Origin: Salinisphaera sp. UBA6602
GTDB lineage: Bacteria > Pseudomonadota > Gammaproteobacteria > Nevskiales > Salinisphaeraceae
Reading direction: 5' to 3'
DNA: 24,069 nucleotides
Assembly: GCA_002433465.1 (NCBI GenBank)
Contig: DJIE01000182.1
Span: forward strand, 61,525-85,593
Shown piece by piece: positions 1 to 7,363 of the stretch (position 1 is the stretch's first letter; each line of letters begins with the position of its first letter). The notes beneath the pieces were generated by a model, which saw only the letters and a list, made by a program, of their open reading frames with translations, made no database searches and was not told the DNA's origin. The translations under genes were made by a program, and so were the position numbers.

Positions 1-179
1 CCCTCGCGCCCTACTGGGCGGCGCGTCTGGGCAAAACGCAGTTGGCCGGCCGCCAGATCTCGCGCCGCGGGGGCACGGTCATCTGCCGGCTGGAAGGCGA
101 TCGCGTGCATCTGGGTGGACAGGCAGTACGCTATGCCGAAAGCCAACTATTCATCCCGATCGAAGGCCGCAAGACATGA
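1..179 (+). CDS. PhzF family protein, C-terminal fragment
   Basis: The reading frame is open at the left edge and ends at the TGA at 177-179, giving about 58 residues. The fragment starts LAPYWAARLGK and continues with a glycine/arginine stretch (SRRGGTVICRL) and an AGQAV-like end. This resembles the C-terminus of PhzF/PhzC-PhzF isomerase-fold proteins, where a serine/arginine-rich strand and a GQAV segment close the second domain. Family members are cytoplasmic isomerases or epimerases. The catalytic N-terminal half is outside the window, so substrate and activity cannot be judged. The stop overlaps the next start in an ATGA (176-179), which suggests translational coupling with the DUF423 gene. 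The call rests on a short fragment recognised by eye. Confidence 0.6.
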   Translation, partial: LAPYWAARLGKTQLAGRQISRRGGTVICRLEGDRVHLGGQAVRYAESQLFIPIEGRKT

Positions 180-547
180 CCCAATTCGCACTCGTTGCCG
201 GCAGCCTTTATGGCCTGATCGGCGTACTGCTGGGCGCATTCGGCGCGCATGCCCTGGCCGCGAGACTCTCGGCCGACATGCAGGCAATCTGGCATACCGC
301 AGTCCAGTACCAGTTCTATCACGCGCTGGCGCTGCTGGCGGTCGGGTTGCTGGCACGCCAGGGCATGACCGGCGCGGGCGTTGCCACCGCCACCGTCTGT
401 TTTGCCGTCGGCACGCTCATTTTCTCCGGCAGCCTCTACGTGCTGGCCTTTTCCGGTATTCGCTGGCTGGGTGCGATCACGCCGATCGGCGGCGTACTGC
501 TGATCGTGGGCTGGGCGGCGCTGCTGTGGTCGATCGTGCGCGGCTAA
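176..547 (+). CDS. DUF423 family inner-membrane protein (YgdD-like)
   Basis: This 123-residue protein is almost entirely hydrophobic. About four transmembrane segments are visible, near residues 5-25, 42-60, 68-88 and 95-118. The motif GAFGAHAL (about residues 21-28) and the segment WHTAVQYQFYHALALL are hallmarks of DUF423/YgdD proteins, and the length is normal for the family. The biochemical role of the family is not established. The start overlaps the stop of the PhzF-type gene by 4 bases. The 3' end overlaps the convergent peroxiredoxin stop (CTAA at 544-547), so there is no room for a conventional terminator between them. Confidence 0.88.
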   Translation: MTQFALVAGSLYGLIGVLLGAFGAHALAARLSADMQAIWHTAVQYQFYHALALLAVGLLARQGMTGAGVATATVCFAVGTLIFSGSLYVLAFSGIRWLGAITPIGGVLLIVGWAALLWSIVRG

Positions 548-1005
548 GCCAGCTCTCGCAGGGTAGCCAACGCCTTGTCGACATGCCGGCCGGCGGCCAG
601 CTGGGCCTGATAGCGCAGGCGTACGATGCCCTGACGATCGATCACGAACGTCACCCGGTTGCCGAGCACGCCAAGCGCCCGGCCGACGTCGAAGGCCTTC
701 GACAGGCGGCCGTCGTGATCGGAGACCAGGGCGAAGTCGAGGCCGTGTTTTTCCGCAAAGGCGCGATGGCTGGCATCATCGTCCGCGCTGATGCCGATGA
801 CTTCGGCATCCAGGGCGTTGAATGCCTCGAGCTGGTCGCGAAAGCTACAGGCCTGGCGGGTACACACCGGCGTATCGTCGCGCGGGTAGAAATAGACCAC
901 CAGCGGGCGCTGTCCGATCAGGGATTCGGTATCGATCGCGCGGCCATCGTGGGCGCTACGCTGAATAATCGGGGCTCGATCGCCCGTATCCACTTTATGA
1001 GCCAT
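544..1005 (-). CDS. bcp: Peroxiredoxin, PrxQ/Bcp type
   Basis: This 153-residue thioredoxin-fold peroxidase would reduce H2O2 and organic peroxides in the cytoplasm using thioredoxin-like donors. The active-site stretch reads DDTPVCTRQAC. Cys48 is the expected peroxidatic cysteine after the Thr-Pro-x signature, and Cys53 is five residues on, where atypical two-cysteine PrxQ/Bcp enzymes carry the resolving cysteine. A downstream Arg in the GNRVTFVID strand completes the usual site. Length is normal. The usual TPGCT motif has Val in place of Gly, a mild variation. The gene starts 5 bases after the DUF4112 stop, so the two are probably one transcript, with the ribosome site (GGATAA) lying in the end of the upstream gene. 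Confidence 0.9.
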   Translation of the reverse strand: MAHKVDTGDRAPIIQRSAHDGRAIDTESLIGQRPLVVYFYPRDDTPVCTRQACSFRDQLEAFNALDAEVIGISADDDASHRAFAEKHGLDFALVSDHDGRLSKAFDVGRALGVLGNRVTFVIDRQGIVRLRYQAQLAAGRHVDKALATLRELA

Positions 1006-1010
1006 GACAA

Positions 1011-1487
1011 TTATCCAAACAGCGCGCGCCAGAGCGCGACGGTGACGATAGAGGCACAGGCGAGCCCGAGACTGATCCCGACCACGCCGCCCCAGCGGGA
1101 CTTCTTCGTTTGTTCTGCGGTTTCCTGCTCCAGCCAGCGCCTGAGTACGCGCTCATTACGGCGATTGGCCTTCCAGGCGAAATCGAACAGATCGCCGACA
1201 AGTGGTACCAGACCGACCACGAAATCCACGCCCACGTTCGCGCCCATACGCATCCATACACGCTTGGGCGCGCCCAGCCGCAGCGCCTCGACAACGATCA
1301 GGCTCGAAAGGCCGGTGCCGACCAGGTCGCCGGCAAACGGGACGAGGCCGAAAAGACCGTCCAGACCGACGCGCTTGCGGATGATCGGCAGCTCGAAGGC
1401 ATCGTCGAGCCACCAGGCCACCCGCTCGATACGACCCAGGCTGGCACGGCGCTTGGCAAGCAGTGCGGGCGAGACGGCATCGTTCAT
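1011..1487 (-). CDS. DUF4112 domain-containing membrane protein
   Basis: This protein has 158 residues. It carries the duplicated motif GLVPFAGDL (about 47-55) and GLVPLVGDL (about 92-100), each next to a hydrophobic helix, which is the signature of DUF4112. A third membrane helix is predicted near 133-155 (GGVVGISLGLACASIVTVAL). The N-terminus is rich in Arg and Trp, and a basic patch (KANRRNERVLRRW) follows the second repeat. Function in this family is unknown. The start is supported by GAGG about 8 bases upstream. It is the first gene of a likely two-gene unit with the peroxiredoxin and is divergent from the SMP-30-like gene. Confidence 0.85.
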   Translation of the reverse strand: MNDAVSPALLAKRRASLGRIERVAWWLDDAFELPIIRKRVGLDGLFGLVPFAGDLVGTGLSSLIVVEALRLGAPKRVWMRMGANVGVDFVVGLVPLVGDLFDFAWKANRRNERVLRRWLEQETAEQTKKSRWGGVVGISLGLACASIVTVALWRALFG

Positions 1488-1612
1488 CGGGAACCTCGGG
1501 TCTGTCCATTCATGGTCGCGTATGGATAATGCGGCCGCGGATATTTGCGATCATTGTATGCCGATTGCCATGAGCTTAGATGTCCGAAGCCGTTTTCGGG
1601 CCAAGGAATGAC

Positions 1613-2782
1613 ATGAAGAACCTGTTGACCCTGATCTTGATCGCGCTGGTCGCGTTCGTTGGCTACGCCCTCTTCTGGCCGAGCGATTTCATGCCCCAGC
1701 CGTGGACCGTGGCAACGGCCACCACCGGCGATGCGCCGGTGCGAAGCGCGCCTTTGGCGCAGGCCGAACGCCTGGGCGAAGACACGGCCACCGGTCCCGA
1801 AGACGTGGCGATCGATAACCAGGGACGGCTGTATGCGGGCTATGAGGACGGCACCATCCGCCGCTTCGACCCGGACGGCAGCAATGGCCAGGTATTCGCC
1901 ACCACTAACGGGCGCCCGCTCGGGCTTGCCTTCAGCAGCAAGCCGGTCGCGCCTACCGATGACCAGGCAAGCACCGAGTCGGGCGATGAAACGGGCGGGC
2001 CAGAGCAAGCGACCGACGCGCCGCCGCCGCAGACGCTGATCGTGGCGGATGCCGACAAGGGGCTGCTCGCGATCAACCCGGCCGGCGATATCAAAATCCT
2101 CGCCAGTGGCGCCGAAGGCCGCCCGTTCAAGTTCACCAACGACGTGGACGTCGGACCGGATGGCACGATCTATTTCACCGACGCCTCGAGCAAATACGGG
2201 CATGACGCCTACCGCACCGATATTCTCGAACACGGCGGCCACGGCCGTCTGATGGAATACGATCCGGCCACCGCCACGGTGACGGTGTTGCTGGGCGGCT
2301 TGCAGTTCGCCAACGGCGTCGCCGCCAGTGGCGACGGCGCCTATGTGCTGGTGACCGAAACCGGCAGCTATCGCGTGCTGCGCTACTGGCTGAGCGGCGA
2401 TATGGCCGGCCAGAGCGATATCTTCATCGACCGGCTGCCCGGTTTTCCCGACGGCATTTCCCATGGCGCCGACAGCGACACGTTCTGGCTGGCACTGTTC
2501 GCGCCCCGCAACCGGTTGCTGGACTTTACCGCCGACAAGCCCTGGCTTCGACGCATCATCTACCATCTGCCCAGGGCGCTGCAGCCGGAACCCGCGCATG
2601 TCGCCGGGCTGATGGGCATCAAGCCGGACGGTACCGTGGTGACCGATCTGCGGGACGACAGCGCAGGCGCGTTTGCCCCGATCACAAGCGTCCAGGAACA
2701 GGGCAATAGCCTGTATCTGGGCAGTCTGAGCGCCGATGCGTTCGCGCGTATCCCGCGGCCCACGCCTGAAACCACGCCATGA
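1613..2782 (+). CDS. SMP-30/strictosidine synthase-like beta-propeller protein
   Basis: The protein has 389 residues from the ATG at 1613, chosen because AAGGAA (1603-1608) sits 4 bases upstream of it. An in-frame ATG at 1580 has no such site. Residues about 4-21 form a membrane anchor or uncleaved signal. The rest fits a six-bladed propeller of the SMP-30/gluconolactonase/strictosidine-synthase group: GPEDVAID (61-68), RLYAGYEDGTIRRFD, FTNDVDVGPDGTIYFTDASS and ANGVAASGDG are its recurring strand motifs. Relatives include lactonases and plant strictosidine-synthase-like proteins; the substrate here is unknown. A low-complexity acidic and Pro-rich insert (about 109-140) breaks a blade between GLAF and LIVADA. 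The stop overlaps the next start in ATGA. Confidence 0.85.
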   Translation: MKNLLTLILIALVAFVGYALFWPSDFMPQPWTVATATTGDAPVRSAPLAQAERLGEDTATGPEDVAIDNQGRLYAGYEDGTIRRFDPDGSNGQVFATTNGRPLGLAFSSKPVAPTDDQASTESGDETGGPEQATDAPPPQTLIVADADKGLLAINPAGDIKILASGAEGRPFKFTNDVDVGPDGTIYFTDASSKYGHDAYRTDILEHGGHGRLMEYDPATATVTVLLGGLQFANGVAASGDGAYVLVTETGSYRVLRYWLSGDMAGQSDIFIDRLPGFPDGISHGADSDTFWLALFAPRNRLLDFTADKPWLRRIIYHLPRALQPEPAHVAGLMGIKPDGTVVTDLRDDSAGAFAPITSVQEQGNSLYLGSLSADAFARIPRPTPETTP

Positions 2783-3468
2783 GTTCGCGCCTGGAACAAG
2801 CGCTGGTCGATTTGCGCGAGGCCCGGGCCCGGCTCGAGCGACGCAGCGAGCCGGCGTTCGATGCCCGCCTCAAGGCGCTACGACGATGGCAGTCCGAACG
2901 CGCGGCAGCGCTGCACCGGCCGCTGGCCGAACGCTATGACGGCGAAAAGCTGCTGCACTTTCTGACCCGCAGCTTCTATCTCGAAGCCGACTGGTCGGAG
3001 CTGACCTCCGACCCGGCCAAGATTTCCTCGCGAATCGGGCGCATCATCGACGACGACCGGCCGCTGGTGATCGCGGTCCGCCTGCAACACACCGCGGACA
3101 GCCTCGATGCCGACATGGCCGCAGCGCTCGAGACCCGCCTGCCAGCGCGACCGATCACGCCGACCGCGTATGTGCGTGCCTTTCGCGAGGTCGGCCAGTT
3201 CGACGTTCGCGAACAACAGATCGGCTGGGTACGCGAACTGGTGGATCTACTCGGCGGGTTTGCCGACAACCGGGCCGCCTACTGGGCGTTCAAGCTGGCC
3301 GGTTCGCCAGCCAAGGCACTCGGCATGGGACAGACCTATGGCCTGTTGGCAGAAGGCTTTGCCGCCATGCGCAGCACCCGCGACCTGGAAAGCGCGACGC
3401 GCGAAGTCGTCACCGTTCAGCGCCGCGAACTCGATCGGCTCACCGGGCGCGCAGGCCCGGATCGATGA
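2779..3468 (+). CDS. FFLEELY-motif-like protein, function unknown
   Basis: This protein has 229 residues, with no signal peptide or membrane helix. It is helical and rich in Arg and Ala throughout, with a coiled-coil-like N-terminus (about 4-50). The segment FLTRSFYLEADW (about 61-72), followed by a helix ending RLQHTADSLDADMAAAL, resembles the conserved block of the proteobacterial FFLEELY-motif proteins, whose function is not known. The match is recalled by eye, so the family name is tentative. Its start overlaps the propeller gene by 4 bases, so the two are probably translated together. This suggests a shared membrane-associated role, but nothing more specific can be said. Confidence 0.65.
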   Translation: MSSRLEQALVDLREARARLERRSEPAFDARLKALRRWQSERAAALHRPLAERYDGEKLLHFLTRSFYLEADWSELTSDPAKISSRIGRIIDDDRPLVIAVRLQHTADSLDADMAAALETRLPARPITPTAYVRAFREVGQFDVREQQIGWVRELVDLLGGFADNRAAYWAFKLAGSPAKALGMGQTYGLLAEGFAAMRSTRDLESATREVVTVQRRELDRLTGRAGPDR

Positions 3469-3526
3469 TTGCGCGCGGCCGTGCCTTGACGCATTCTCAG
3501 CACAAACTCATCACCGCAACTATCCG

Positions 3527-3673
3527 ATGACCATCACCATTTCCGACGCCAGCCTTGTGCCGATCGTTTCGCTGGCCGCAGGCATCGCCATTCTTGTCGT
3601 GCCGCGCCTGCTCAATTACATCGTCGCCGGCTATCTGATCCTGATCGGCGTGCTGGGGATCGTGAACTTCTAA
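3527..3673 (+). CDS. DUF3096 small membrane protein
   Basis: This 48-residue protein starts at the ATG at 3527. The segment VPIVSLAAGIAILVVPRLLNYIVAGYLILIG contains two hydrophobic helices separated by PRLLNY, which is the pattern of the tiny DUF3096 membrane proteins. The length fits the family. The function is unknown. It lies 58 bases after the FFLEELY-like gene on the same strand. No strong ribosome site is seen; AACTATCCG precedes the ATG. The next gene downstream (sufT) is convergent. Confidence 0.75.
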   Translation: MTITISDASLVPIVSLAAGIAILVVPRLLNYIVAGYLILIGVLGIVNF

Positions 3674-3770
3674 CGCAGGCGTTGGCCCGCCTACGCGCGG
3701 CCTGGCTTAGAGCCGCAGCGCCCGCATCAGACGCCACGGCCCACCGGCCCGAGCGCTGTGCCGGGCGGCT

Positions 3771-4322
3771 TTAGAGCATGCCCACCTGAAGCTTGGCGGC
3801 ATCGCTCATCATTTCCATCGTCCAGGGCGGGTCGAACACCAGTTCCACGCGCACCTGGGCGATGGTTGGCACCATCTTCACCTTGTTGCGCACATCGTCG
3901 ACGAGAATATCGCCCATGCCACAGCCGGGGGCGGTCAGGGTCATGTCGATATCGACAATGCGCGCCTGCGGGTCGCTGTGATCGAAATCGCATTGATAGA
4001 CCAGGCCGAGATCGACCAGGTTGATGGGTATTTCGGGGTCGAAGACGGTGCGCATCTGCTCCCAGACCATGGCTTCGACATCGTCGTTGCCCGCGCCTTC
4101 GGGCAGGCGCAACGGCTCGGGCGGCTCCTGGCCGATGGCATCGGCGTTCTCGCCGGCAATACGAATCAGGTTGCCGGCGATATAGACGGTGAACGAGCCA
4201 CCCAGCGCCTGGGTGATATTGCCGTGGGTACCCACCGGAATTTCGACCGTGTCGCCGGCCGGGATCAGCACCGCCTCACAGTCGCGCTGGAAGGTTACGG
4301 GTTCATTGGAGGGCATCTGCAT
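3771..4322 (-). CDS. sufT: SufT-type Fe-S assembly protein (DUF59/MIP18 family)
   Basis: The protein has 183 residues from the ATG at 4322. An upstream in-frame TTG at 4364 would add 14 residues but would put the FNR-type box (4338-4351) inside the gene, so the ATG is preferred. An N-terminal part beginning RDCEAVLIPAG, with ITQALGGSFTVY and AGNLIRI strands, is typical of SufT. The C-terminal DUF59 domain contains DPEIPINLVDLGLVY and the TLTAPGCGMGD loop (about 129-138), whose Cys is the conserved one of the family. SufT acts as an accessory factor in Fe-S cluster maturation in the cytoplasm. The gene is divergent from the chelatase and convergent with the DUF3096 gene; no other suf gene is in the window. 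Confidence 0.9.
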   Translation of the reverse strand: MQMPSNEPVTFQRDCEAVLIPAGDTVEIPVGTHGNITQALGGSFTVYIAGNLIRIAGENADAIGQEPPEPLRLPEGAGNDDVEAMVWEQMRTVFDPEIPINLVDLGLVYQCDFDHSDPQARIVDIDMTLTAPGCGMGDILVDDVRNKVKMVPTIAQVRVELVFDPPWTMEMMSDAAKLQVGML

Positions 4323-4337
4323 GGCGCGATACCTGCG

Positions 4338-4351
4338 TTGATGTATATCAA
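4338..4351. promoter_or_regulatory. FNR/ANR-type palindrome between sufT and cbiX-like gene
   Basis: The sequence TTGAT-GTAT-ATCAA is a perfect match to the FNR/ANR/DNR consensus half-sites with a four-base spacer. Its centre lies about 22 bases upstream of the sufT ATG and about 77 bases upstream of the chelatase ATG. The close position to sufT suggests repression of sufT under low oxygen; activation of the chelatase operon is possible if a start site lies about 41 bases downstream of the centre. Regulation is inferred from the site alone. Confidence 0.65.
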
Positions 4352-4421
4352 CATAGTCTACCAACCGCGCTGTTAGCTGTCCGAAAGCCTTTGGCCGCCA
4401 CGCTCTGATACGATTACCCCT

Positions 4422-4805
4422 ATGAAGAAATCACTGCTTGTCGTCGCCCACGGCAGCCGCCGTCAGGCCTCCAATGATGAAGTGCGCGCGCTCACCGAAC
4501 GCGTGCGCGCGGAGTCCAACGAACGCTTCGCGGCCATCGAATGCGCTTTCCTCGAACTCGCGGAGCCGTCCATCCCCGATGGGCTCGCCCGCCTGATCGC
4601 CGATGGCGCCGCGCATGTCACGGTTTTGCCTTATTTTCTGTCGGCCGGCCGTCATGTGGCCGAAGATATTCCTGAAGAGGTCGAGGCCGTACAGGCCGCG
4701 CACCCGGACGTGCATATCGAGATTGCCCCTTATCTGGGCACCTCGGACGTCATGCCACGGCTGCTGCTGACCATGCTGGGCGACAGCGCGGCCGCGAGCG
4801 CCTGA
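4422..4805 (+). CDS. CbiX/SirB-type sirohydrochlorin chelatase, single domain
   Basis: This 127-residue protein is the size of the small, single-domain CbiX/SirB chelatases. These insert Co2+ or Fe2+ into sirohydrochlorin on the way to cobalamin or sirohaem in the cytoplasm. AHGSR places the metal-binding His at residue 10 and PYFLSAGRHV places the second at residue 78, the two catalytic histidines of this family. Which metal is used cannot be told. There is no Shine-Dalgarno sequence: the ATG follows TACGAT-TACCCCT, so a leaderless transcript is possible. The stop directly abuts the start of the small membrane protein, and tspO follows, suggesting a tetrapyrrole-linked operon. Confidence 0.87.
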   Translation: MKKSLLVVAHGSRRQASNDEVRALTERVRAESNERFAAIECAFLELAEPSIPDGLARLIADGAAHVTVLPYFLSAGRHVAEDIPEEVEAVQAAHPDVHIEIAPYLGTSDVMPRLLLTMLGDSAAASA

Positions 4806-5087
4806 ATGATGGACCGGATCGCGGATAACCGCCGTTTCTGGCTCGGCCTCAACCTGTTGCTGCTGGTACTGCACGGCTTTGGCGTGTACTGCTACGTGAT
4901 CGGCGGCTTCGCCCATCCGGTCACCCAGCTCTGGGCGATCGTGCTGCTGATTCATATCCTGGAATTCCCGCTGGCATTCATCGCGGTGCAGGGTCGTGGA
5001 GTTGGCTGGGGCACAACCATCATGGCCACCCTTATCTTCGGCTTCACCTGGTGGGTGCCGGCCCGCCGCGGCGTGTTTCATGCGTGA
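4806..5087 (+). CDS. Small hydrophobic membrane protein, unknown
   Basis: This 93-residue protein has three probable transmembrane helices, near residues 13-34, 41-61 and 66-85. A short loop between the first two contains HPVTQLW, and the C-terminus is positively charged (WWVPARRGVF). I do not recognise a named family. The start is the first of two adjacent ATGs immediately after the chelatase stop; the second, at 4809, is equally possible. Its end overlaps the tspO start by 8 bases, so it lies in the middle of a tightly coupled chelatase-membrane-TspO unit. Confidence 0.7.
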   Translation: MMDRIADNRRFWLGLNLLLLVLHGFGVYCYVIGGFAHPVTQLWAIVLLIHILEFPLAFIAVQGRGVGWGTTIMATLIFGFTWWVPARRGVFHA

Positions 5088-5553
5088 GTCGTTCAATGCC
5101 ACGCGCGCCGCGCTGGTATGCGGCATTGCCGTAGCGCTCGTGTCGCTGACCGGCGCCGTGTTTCCGCCCGGGGCGTGGTACGAACAGCTCAACCAGCCCG
5201 CCGGCACGCCGCCCGATATCGCCTTCCCCATCGCCTGGACGCTGCTTTATATCGGCATGGCGGTCGCGGCATGGCGCGTCTGGCGTGCTGCCGGCATCGG
5301 TCGTGCGCTGGCGTTGTTCGCGGCCCAACTGCTGCTCAACGCCCTGTGGATGCCGGTGGCGTTCGGCGCCCATGCCCTCGGCTGGGCCTTGATCGTGATC
5401 GTCGCGCTCTGGCTCGTGCTTGCAGCGACGCTGGCTGCATTCTGGCGGATCGACCGGCTGGCCGGCGCGCTGCTCGTACCCTATCTGGCCTGGGTGAGCT
5501 ATGCGGTCTATCTCAATGCCGGCCTGTTGGTGCTCAACTGGGGCAGCCTGTAA
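5080..5553 (+). CDS. tspO: TspO/MBR family protein
   Basis: The protein has 157 residues from the ATG at 5080, chosen because it places the first helix at the N-terminus as in TspO. Five hydrophobic helices are visible. The motif GAWYEQLNQP, then TPP and WTLLYIGMAVAAW, later LNALWMPVAFG, and finally PYLAWVSYAVYLN follow the TspO order. TspO is an integral membrane protein that binds porphyrins and cholesterol-like ligands and is linked to tetrapyrrole and stress responses. The usual WTPPxW loop reads GTPPDI here, so two commonly conserved tryptophans are missing. The start overlaps the preceding small membrane gene by 8 bases. Confidence 0.9.
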   Translation: MRESFNATRAALVCGIAVALVSLTGAVFPPGAWYEQLNQPAGTPPDIAFPIAWTLLYIGMAVAAWRVWRAAGIGRALALFAAQLLLNALWMPVAFGAHALGWALIVIVALWLVLAATLAAFWRIDRLAGALLVPYLAWVSYAVYLNAGLLVLNWGSL

Positions 5554-5591
5554 TTCCTGATCGCGTCGCTCTATTCACCTAGGAGTTGTTC

Positions 5592-6410
5592 ATGGCCTTT
5601 GTCGACAAATACGGCCCTTGGGCTCTGATTACCGGCGCATCGGCCGGCATCGGCGCGGAATTCGCCCGCCAGATCGCCGCCAAGGGCGTCAACGTGGCCC
5701 TGGTCGCACGCCGCCGCGAGCGCCTGGAAGCACTGGGCGCAGAACTGGAGTCCGAATACGGCGTGCGCACGCTCGCCATCGCGGCCGACCTGTGCGCCGA
5801 CGATTTTCTGACCACGATCACCGAAGCACTCGGCACCCGCCACGTCGGCCTGCTGGTCAACAACGCCGGCTCGGGGATGACCGGCGAATTCCTGGATCAC
5901 GACCTCGACGCCGAGCTGCAGATGCTGGCGCTGAACTGCCGCGCGCCGCTGGTGCTGGCGCACCATTTCGGCCGGCGCATGCGCGACGATCGTCGTGGCG
6001 GCATCATCATGCTGGCCTCGGTGGCCGGCATCGTGCCCACGCCAATGTTCGCCAACTACAGCGCCACCAAGGCATGGAACCGTTTTCTGGGCGAAGGGCT
6101 GCACGAGGAACTGGCGCGCGACGGCGTCGATGTCGTATCGCTGTGCCCGGGCCTGACCCAGAGCGAGTTCTTCGACCACGCCAACGTCGACCCCAGCAAC
6201 TGGCCCGCGCCCATGCGGGCCACGATCATGAGCGCCGAAGACGTGGTCAAAGCCGCGCTGAAAGGTCTGGGCCGGCATTCGCAGGTGGTGCCCGGCCTGT
6301 CTTATCGCATGCTCATGCGCCTGTCGCGTCTGTCGCCCGGCTCACTCACGCCGTGGATGATCGACCGCGTCATGCGCCTGGCCCTGCCCAAGAGCGACAA
6401 CTCACGCTAA
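5592..6410 (+). CDS. SDR family NAD(P)-dependent oxidoreductase
   Basis: This is a 272-residue classical short-chain dehydrogenase. TGASAGIG (14-21) binds the dinucleotide, and NNAG (90-93) stabilises the fold. Ser143, Tyr156 and Lys160 (in YSATK) form the catalytic set. ARRRERL after the second strand has basic residues that favour NADP(H). The C-terminus is extended by about 40 residues with Met- and Leu-rich helices, as in membrane-associated ketoacyl or steroid reductases. The ATG at 5592 is preferred over the TTG at 5586 because AGGAG (5581-5585) is 6 bases upstream. The substrate is unknown. A second SDR follows after 22 bases. Confidence 0.87.
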   Translation: MAFVDKYGPWALITGASAGIGAEFARQIAAKGVNVALVARRRERLEALGAELESEYGVRTLAIAADLCADDFLTTITEALGTRHVGLLVNNAGSGMTGEFLDHDLDAELQMLALNCRAPLVLAHHFGRRMRDDRRGGIIMLASVAGIVPTPMFANYSATKAWNRFLGEGLHEELARDGVDVVSLCPGLTQSEFFDHANVDPSNWPAPMRATIMSAEDVVKAALKGLGRHSQVVPGLSYRMLMRLSRLSPGSLTPWMIDRVMRLALPKSDNSR

Positions 6411-6432
6411 AGCCGTCTAAAGGAGCCATACG

Positions 6433-7311
6433 ATGGCCGATCTGAAGGACAAGACCCTGTTCATTTCCGGCGCCTCGCGGGGCATCGGTCTGGCGATCGC
6501 GCTGCGCGCGGCCGCCGACGGGGCCAACGTCGCCATTGCAGCCAAGACCGATACCCCGCACCCGAAGCTGCCGGGTACGATCCATACCGCGGCCGAGCAA
6601 ATCGAGGCGGCCGGCGGCAAGGCGCTACCGATCGTCTGCGATATTCGTGAAGAGGCGCAGGTCGAAGCCGCGGTGAAAAAGACCGCCGATGAGTTCGGCG
6701 GCATCGATATCTGCGTGAACAACGCCAGCGCGATCTCGCTGACCGGCACCGAAGAGACGCCGATGAAGCGCTACGATCTGATGAACCAGATCAACGCCCG
6801 CGGCACCTATCTGGTGAGCCAGAAATGCATTCCCTATCTCAAGGAATCGCAGAAAAAGGGCAATAATCCGCATGTGCTGATGCTGTCGCCGCCGCTGGAC
6901 ATGAAGCCCAAGTGGTTCGGCCCGCATGTGGCCTACTCGATCGCCAAGTACGGCATGAGCCTGTGCGTGCTCGGCATGGCGGAGGAATTCGCCGAAGACG
7001 GCATCGCCTTCAACGCGCTGTGGCCGCGCACCGGCATCGCCACCGCCGCGATCAGCCTCATCGGCGGCGAAGAGATGATGGCGCATTGCCGCAAGCCCGA
7101 AATCATGGCCGACGCGGCCCACATCATCCTGACCCAGAACAGCCGCGACTTCACCGGCCGGTTCTGTATGGACGACGTGCTGCTGCACGAACACGGCGTC
7201 AACGATTTCGATCAGTACGCGGTGGACCCGAGCAAGGAACTCTGGCCCGACTTCTTCGTGCCGGACGACGTGCCGCCGCCGCCCGGCTCCATGGGCAATC
7301 GCACCGACTGA
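6433..7311 (+). CDS. SDR family oxidoreductase, HSDL2-like
   Basis: This 292-residue protein has SGASRGIG (12-19), NNAS (96-99) and catalytic Ser152, Tyr168 and Lys172 (YSIAKYG). The stretch KTDTPHPKLPGTIHTAAEQIEAAGG (split here only for description) is the characteristic loop of the HSDL2/SDR group associated with fatty-acyl or peroxisome-type metabolism. The expected Ser-Pro-Pro-Leu after the catalytic strand is also present. The length is normal for the single-domain bacterial form lacking SCP2. A strong AAGGAG lies 8 bases before the ATG. Probably co-transcribed with the upstream SDR. The substrate is unknown; the neighbouring catabolic genes are on the other strand. Confidence 0.85.
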   Translation: MADLKDKTLFISGASRGIGLAIALRAAADGANVAIAAKTDTPHPKLPGTIHTAAEQIEAAGGKALPIVCDIREEAQVEAAVKKTADEFGGIDICVNNASAISLTGTEETPMKRYDLMNQINARGTYLVSQKCIPYLKESQKKGNNPHVLMLSPPLDMKPKWFGPHVAYSIAKYGMSLCVLGMAEEFAEDGIAFNALWPRTGIATAAISLIGGEEMMAHCRKPEIMADAAHIILTQNSRDFTGRFCMDDVLLHEHGVNDFDQYAVDPSKELWPDFFVPDDVPPPPGSMGNRTD

Positions 7312-7327
7312 CAGGCAACCGATCCGG

Positions 7328-7353
7328 GCCGGCAGACGGGTTCGTCTGCCGGC
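7328..7353. terminator. Hairpin between convergent SDR and porin-like genes
   Basis: GCCGGCAGACG pairs perfectly with CGTCTGCCGGC over 11 base pairs around a GGTT loop. It sits 17 bases after the SDR stop and 11 bases after the outer-membrane gene stop on the other strand, where a shared bidirectional terminator is expected. No T-run follows on either strand, so intrinsic termination is uncertain; RNA-end protection is an alternative. Confidence 0.6.
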
Positions 7354-7363
7354 GCGAATTGCC

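Noticed and set aside
115..1611. 498-residue open frame on the plus strand
   Set aside because: It crosses four real genes (PhzF, DUF423, peroxiredoxin and DUF4112) in other frames and shows no domain.
4323..4364. TTG start extending sufT by 14 residues
   Set aside because: It would place the FNR-type box in the coding region and has no good ribosome site; SufT proteins align well from the later ATG.
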